Below, piece after piece: positions 62,104 through 64,000 of a DNA stretch of 64,000 nt. Made by a program: the position numbers and the translations under genes. Every line of letters starts with the position of its first letter. Position 1 is the stretch's first letter. The notes below the pieces were generated by a model. The model searched no databases and had not been told where the DNA came from. It saw nothing but the letters and a program-made list of their open reading frames with translations. The DNA is from Serendipita indica DSM 11827 (lineage: Eukaryota > Basidiomycota > Agaricomycetes > Sebacinales > Serendipitaceae): NCBI GenBank assembly GCA_910890315.1, contig CAJVGD010000002.1, positions 2,604,001-2,668,000 on the forward strand, given 5' to 3'.

Positions 62104-64000
62104 ATGCAGCGCGGGCTTCCAATGGTGAATAAATGCGAGATTTGGACTTAATCACGGCTAATAATTTGTTTTGACAGCAACCGACGGTCGTCCTCTTGCG
62201 CGAGGGTACAGATACATCGCAAGGGACAGGCCAATTGCTCTCCAACATCTCTGCATGTCTCGCGATCGCAGATACGCTTTCATCGACACTTGGTCCACGT
62301 GGAATGGACAAGCTTATTGTCAATGACCGCGGAGAGGCTCAGATCACCAACGACGGCGCGACGATTCTCAAGCTTTTGGATATCGTCCATCCTGCAGCCA
62401 AGACACTCGTTGACATTGCGCGTGCACAGGATGCGGAAGTAGGCGACGGCACGACGAGCGTCGTTTTGCTTGCGGCTCAGTTCTTGAAGGAGATACGGTC
62501 GTATATTGAAGAAGGGATGAGCCCACATATCATCATCAAAGGTTATAGAATGGCTGCTCAGATGGTGCGCGCACTCTCTGGATGGCAAGCAGAGCTAACA
62601 CTGCACTTTGCAATTAACAGGCGGTAGATCGTATCAAAGAGATACAAGTATCTATCGATAAAACAGACTCAAAGTATGCTATATGTCTCGAGTTGATCTA
62701 TGTAATGACCATTTCTCAGACGCTTCCGCGACCTCTTGATCAAATGCGCATCTACGTCGATGTCGTCCAAGTTGATACAAAGCCAAAAACCATTCTTTGC
62801 AAACATGGTGGTAGATGCCGTCATGTCGCTGGATCAGGATGACCTAGATGAGAGCCTGATCGGAGTCAAGCGGATTTCTGGCGGTGGTATGCAGGTACGC
62901 ATGACTTGAAGAATTGTTGACAAGTTCTGATACGTTTCAGGACTCTATGCTCATCCAGGGCGTGTCCTTTAAGAAGACATTCACGTATGCCGGTGCAGAA
63001 CAACAACCAAAATCATTCAAGAACCCCCTGATTCTTTGTCTCAATGTCGAGCTCGAATTGAAGGCGGAGAAAGACAATGCCGAAGTTCGGGTCGAAGCTG
63101 TCACGGACTATCAAGCAATCGTCGACGCCGAATGGGAAATTATCTACCGTAAATTACAGCTCATTGAGAAGACAGGTGCAAAGGTCGTTTTGAGCAAGCT
63201 TCCTATCGGCGATCTGGCGACGCAGTGGTTCGCCGACCGTGACATTTTCTGTGCTGGGCGTGTCCCCGCACAAGACCTTCGCCGTGTCGTCCAAGCCGTC
63301 GGTGGCTCAATTCAGAGCACATGTTCAGATATTGATCCAGAGAAACACCTCGGAACTTGCGGTCGGTTCGAAGAACGACAAGTAGGAGGGGAACGATTCA
63401 ACGTATTCGAGGAGTGTCCCAAGGCGAAGACCTGCACGCTTCTCCTTCGAGGTGGCGCGGAGCAGTTTATCGAAGAAGTAGAACGAAGTCTTCATGACGC
63501 TATTATGGTCGTCAAGCGCGCGGTTAAGAATGGAGATGTCGTCGCTGGCGGCGGAGCTATCGAGGTGTGAAATGTGCTCACTTTCACCAGAGTCTCTAAT
63601 AGTTCCCTAGATGGACCTGTCCGCACATATTCGTGCCAAAGCAAACGCAATTCATGGCAAGCTTCAATTTGTGGTTCTCGCCTTTGCAAAGGCATTGGAA
63701 ATAATCCCTCGTCAAATCTGCGATAACGCAGGTATCGACTCGACAGACGTATTGAACAAGCTTCGCATGCGCCACGCGCAAGGCCAGATCTGGGCCGGAG
63801 TCGATGTCGATGGTGCGGATGGCGTGCGAGATAACATGGAGGCCTTTGTCTGGGAGCCGAGTCTGGTCAAATTGAATGCGATCAGCAGCGCCGCTGAGGC
63901 GGCGTGCTTGATTCTCAGCGTGGACGAAACGGTCCGGAATCCACAGAGTGAAAAGGTGAGCGCTTCACTAGTGTACTGGATCGCTCTCATGCGTTCTTTT
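62104..64000 (+). CDS. CCT7: Chaperonin CCT subunit eta, 3' end cut by window
   Basis: Subunit of the cytosolic TRiC/CCT ring that folds actin, tubulin and WD40 proteins. The start at 62104 (MQRGLPM) joins across an intron ending in TTTGACAG to [12 protein letters not shown], typical of eta. ATPase motifs: [22 protein letters not shown] and [11 protein letters not shown]. The apical and intermediate parts include [14 protein letters not shown]-like sequence and [14 protein letters not shown] after the intron near 63568-63610. Introns also lie around 62564-62620, 62673-62720 and 62895-62940. The gene runs to the window edge after [11 protein letters not shown]1 ends only 122 bases upstream on the same strand. 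Confidence 0.95.

Overview
The window is nuclear DNA of a filamentous basidiomycete, most likely an Agaricomycete and perhaps a Rhizoctonia/Ceratobasidiaceae relative. The genes carry many short introns (mostly 43-65 nt, GT-AG with a short 3' tract). The content is typical of wood- and litter-associated Agaricomycetes: cellobiose dehydrogenase, CBM1 modules, DUF6533 membrane proteins and NACHT-WD40 receptors. The genus is inference; the fungal class is well supported.

Layout. 1-13.4 kb is mostly conserved housekeeping: a C2H2 zinc-finger gene cut by the window start, a Brr6/Brl1 nuclear-envelope protein, mitochondrial ClpP, porphobilinogen deaminase (HEM3), a secreted SGNH esterase, the DNA-end-binding protein Ku80, and a small disordered protein. 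13.4-16.6 kb has no gene I can support. 16.7-20.6 kb holds an unknown single-exon protein, a NOPCHAP1-like (DUF4598) protein and a glutamine/histidine-rich bHLH factor whose loop contains an AT-hook-like motif.

19.9-30.5 kb is a tandem segmental duplication. Each unit contains the 3' part of the bHLH gene plus a minus-strand NACHT-WD40 receptor of the fungal NLR (STAND) type. Receptor 1 is intact in my splice model (1269 aa). Receptor 2 has three frame breaks in its NACHT/linker region but keeps one long open WD40 array. Both arrays are built of near-identical 43-residue repeats that differ mainly at a few ligand-face positions, the pattern known from the Podospora het-E/het-d allorecognition genes. 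This is the most interesting system here.

30.8-37.8 kb has pantothenate kinase, a small unknown protein with a possible mitochondrial leader, and two tandem DUF6533 membrane proteins. 39.3-50.5 kb is a lignocellulose patch: two convergent cellobiose dehydrogenase paralogs flank a CE1 esterase with a C-terminal CBM1 and a small secreted protein with two CBM1-like modules and no catalytic domain. The left cellobiose dehydrogenase carries a frameshift.

53.3-64 kb returns to conserved genes: a second bHLH factor, a multi-pass membrane protein, the lysophospholipase NTE1 (divergent from the membrane gene), and CCT7 running off the window end. A recurring oddity is very small internal exons: 6 nt in clpP, 11 nt in HEM3, 14 nt in Ku80 and 20 nt (with the catalytic serine) in NTE1. 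I found no convincing rRNA, tRNA, CRISPR or intact transposon.
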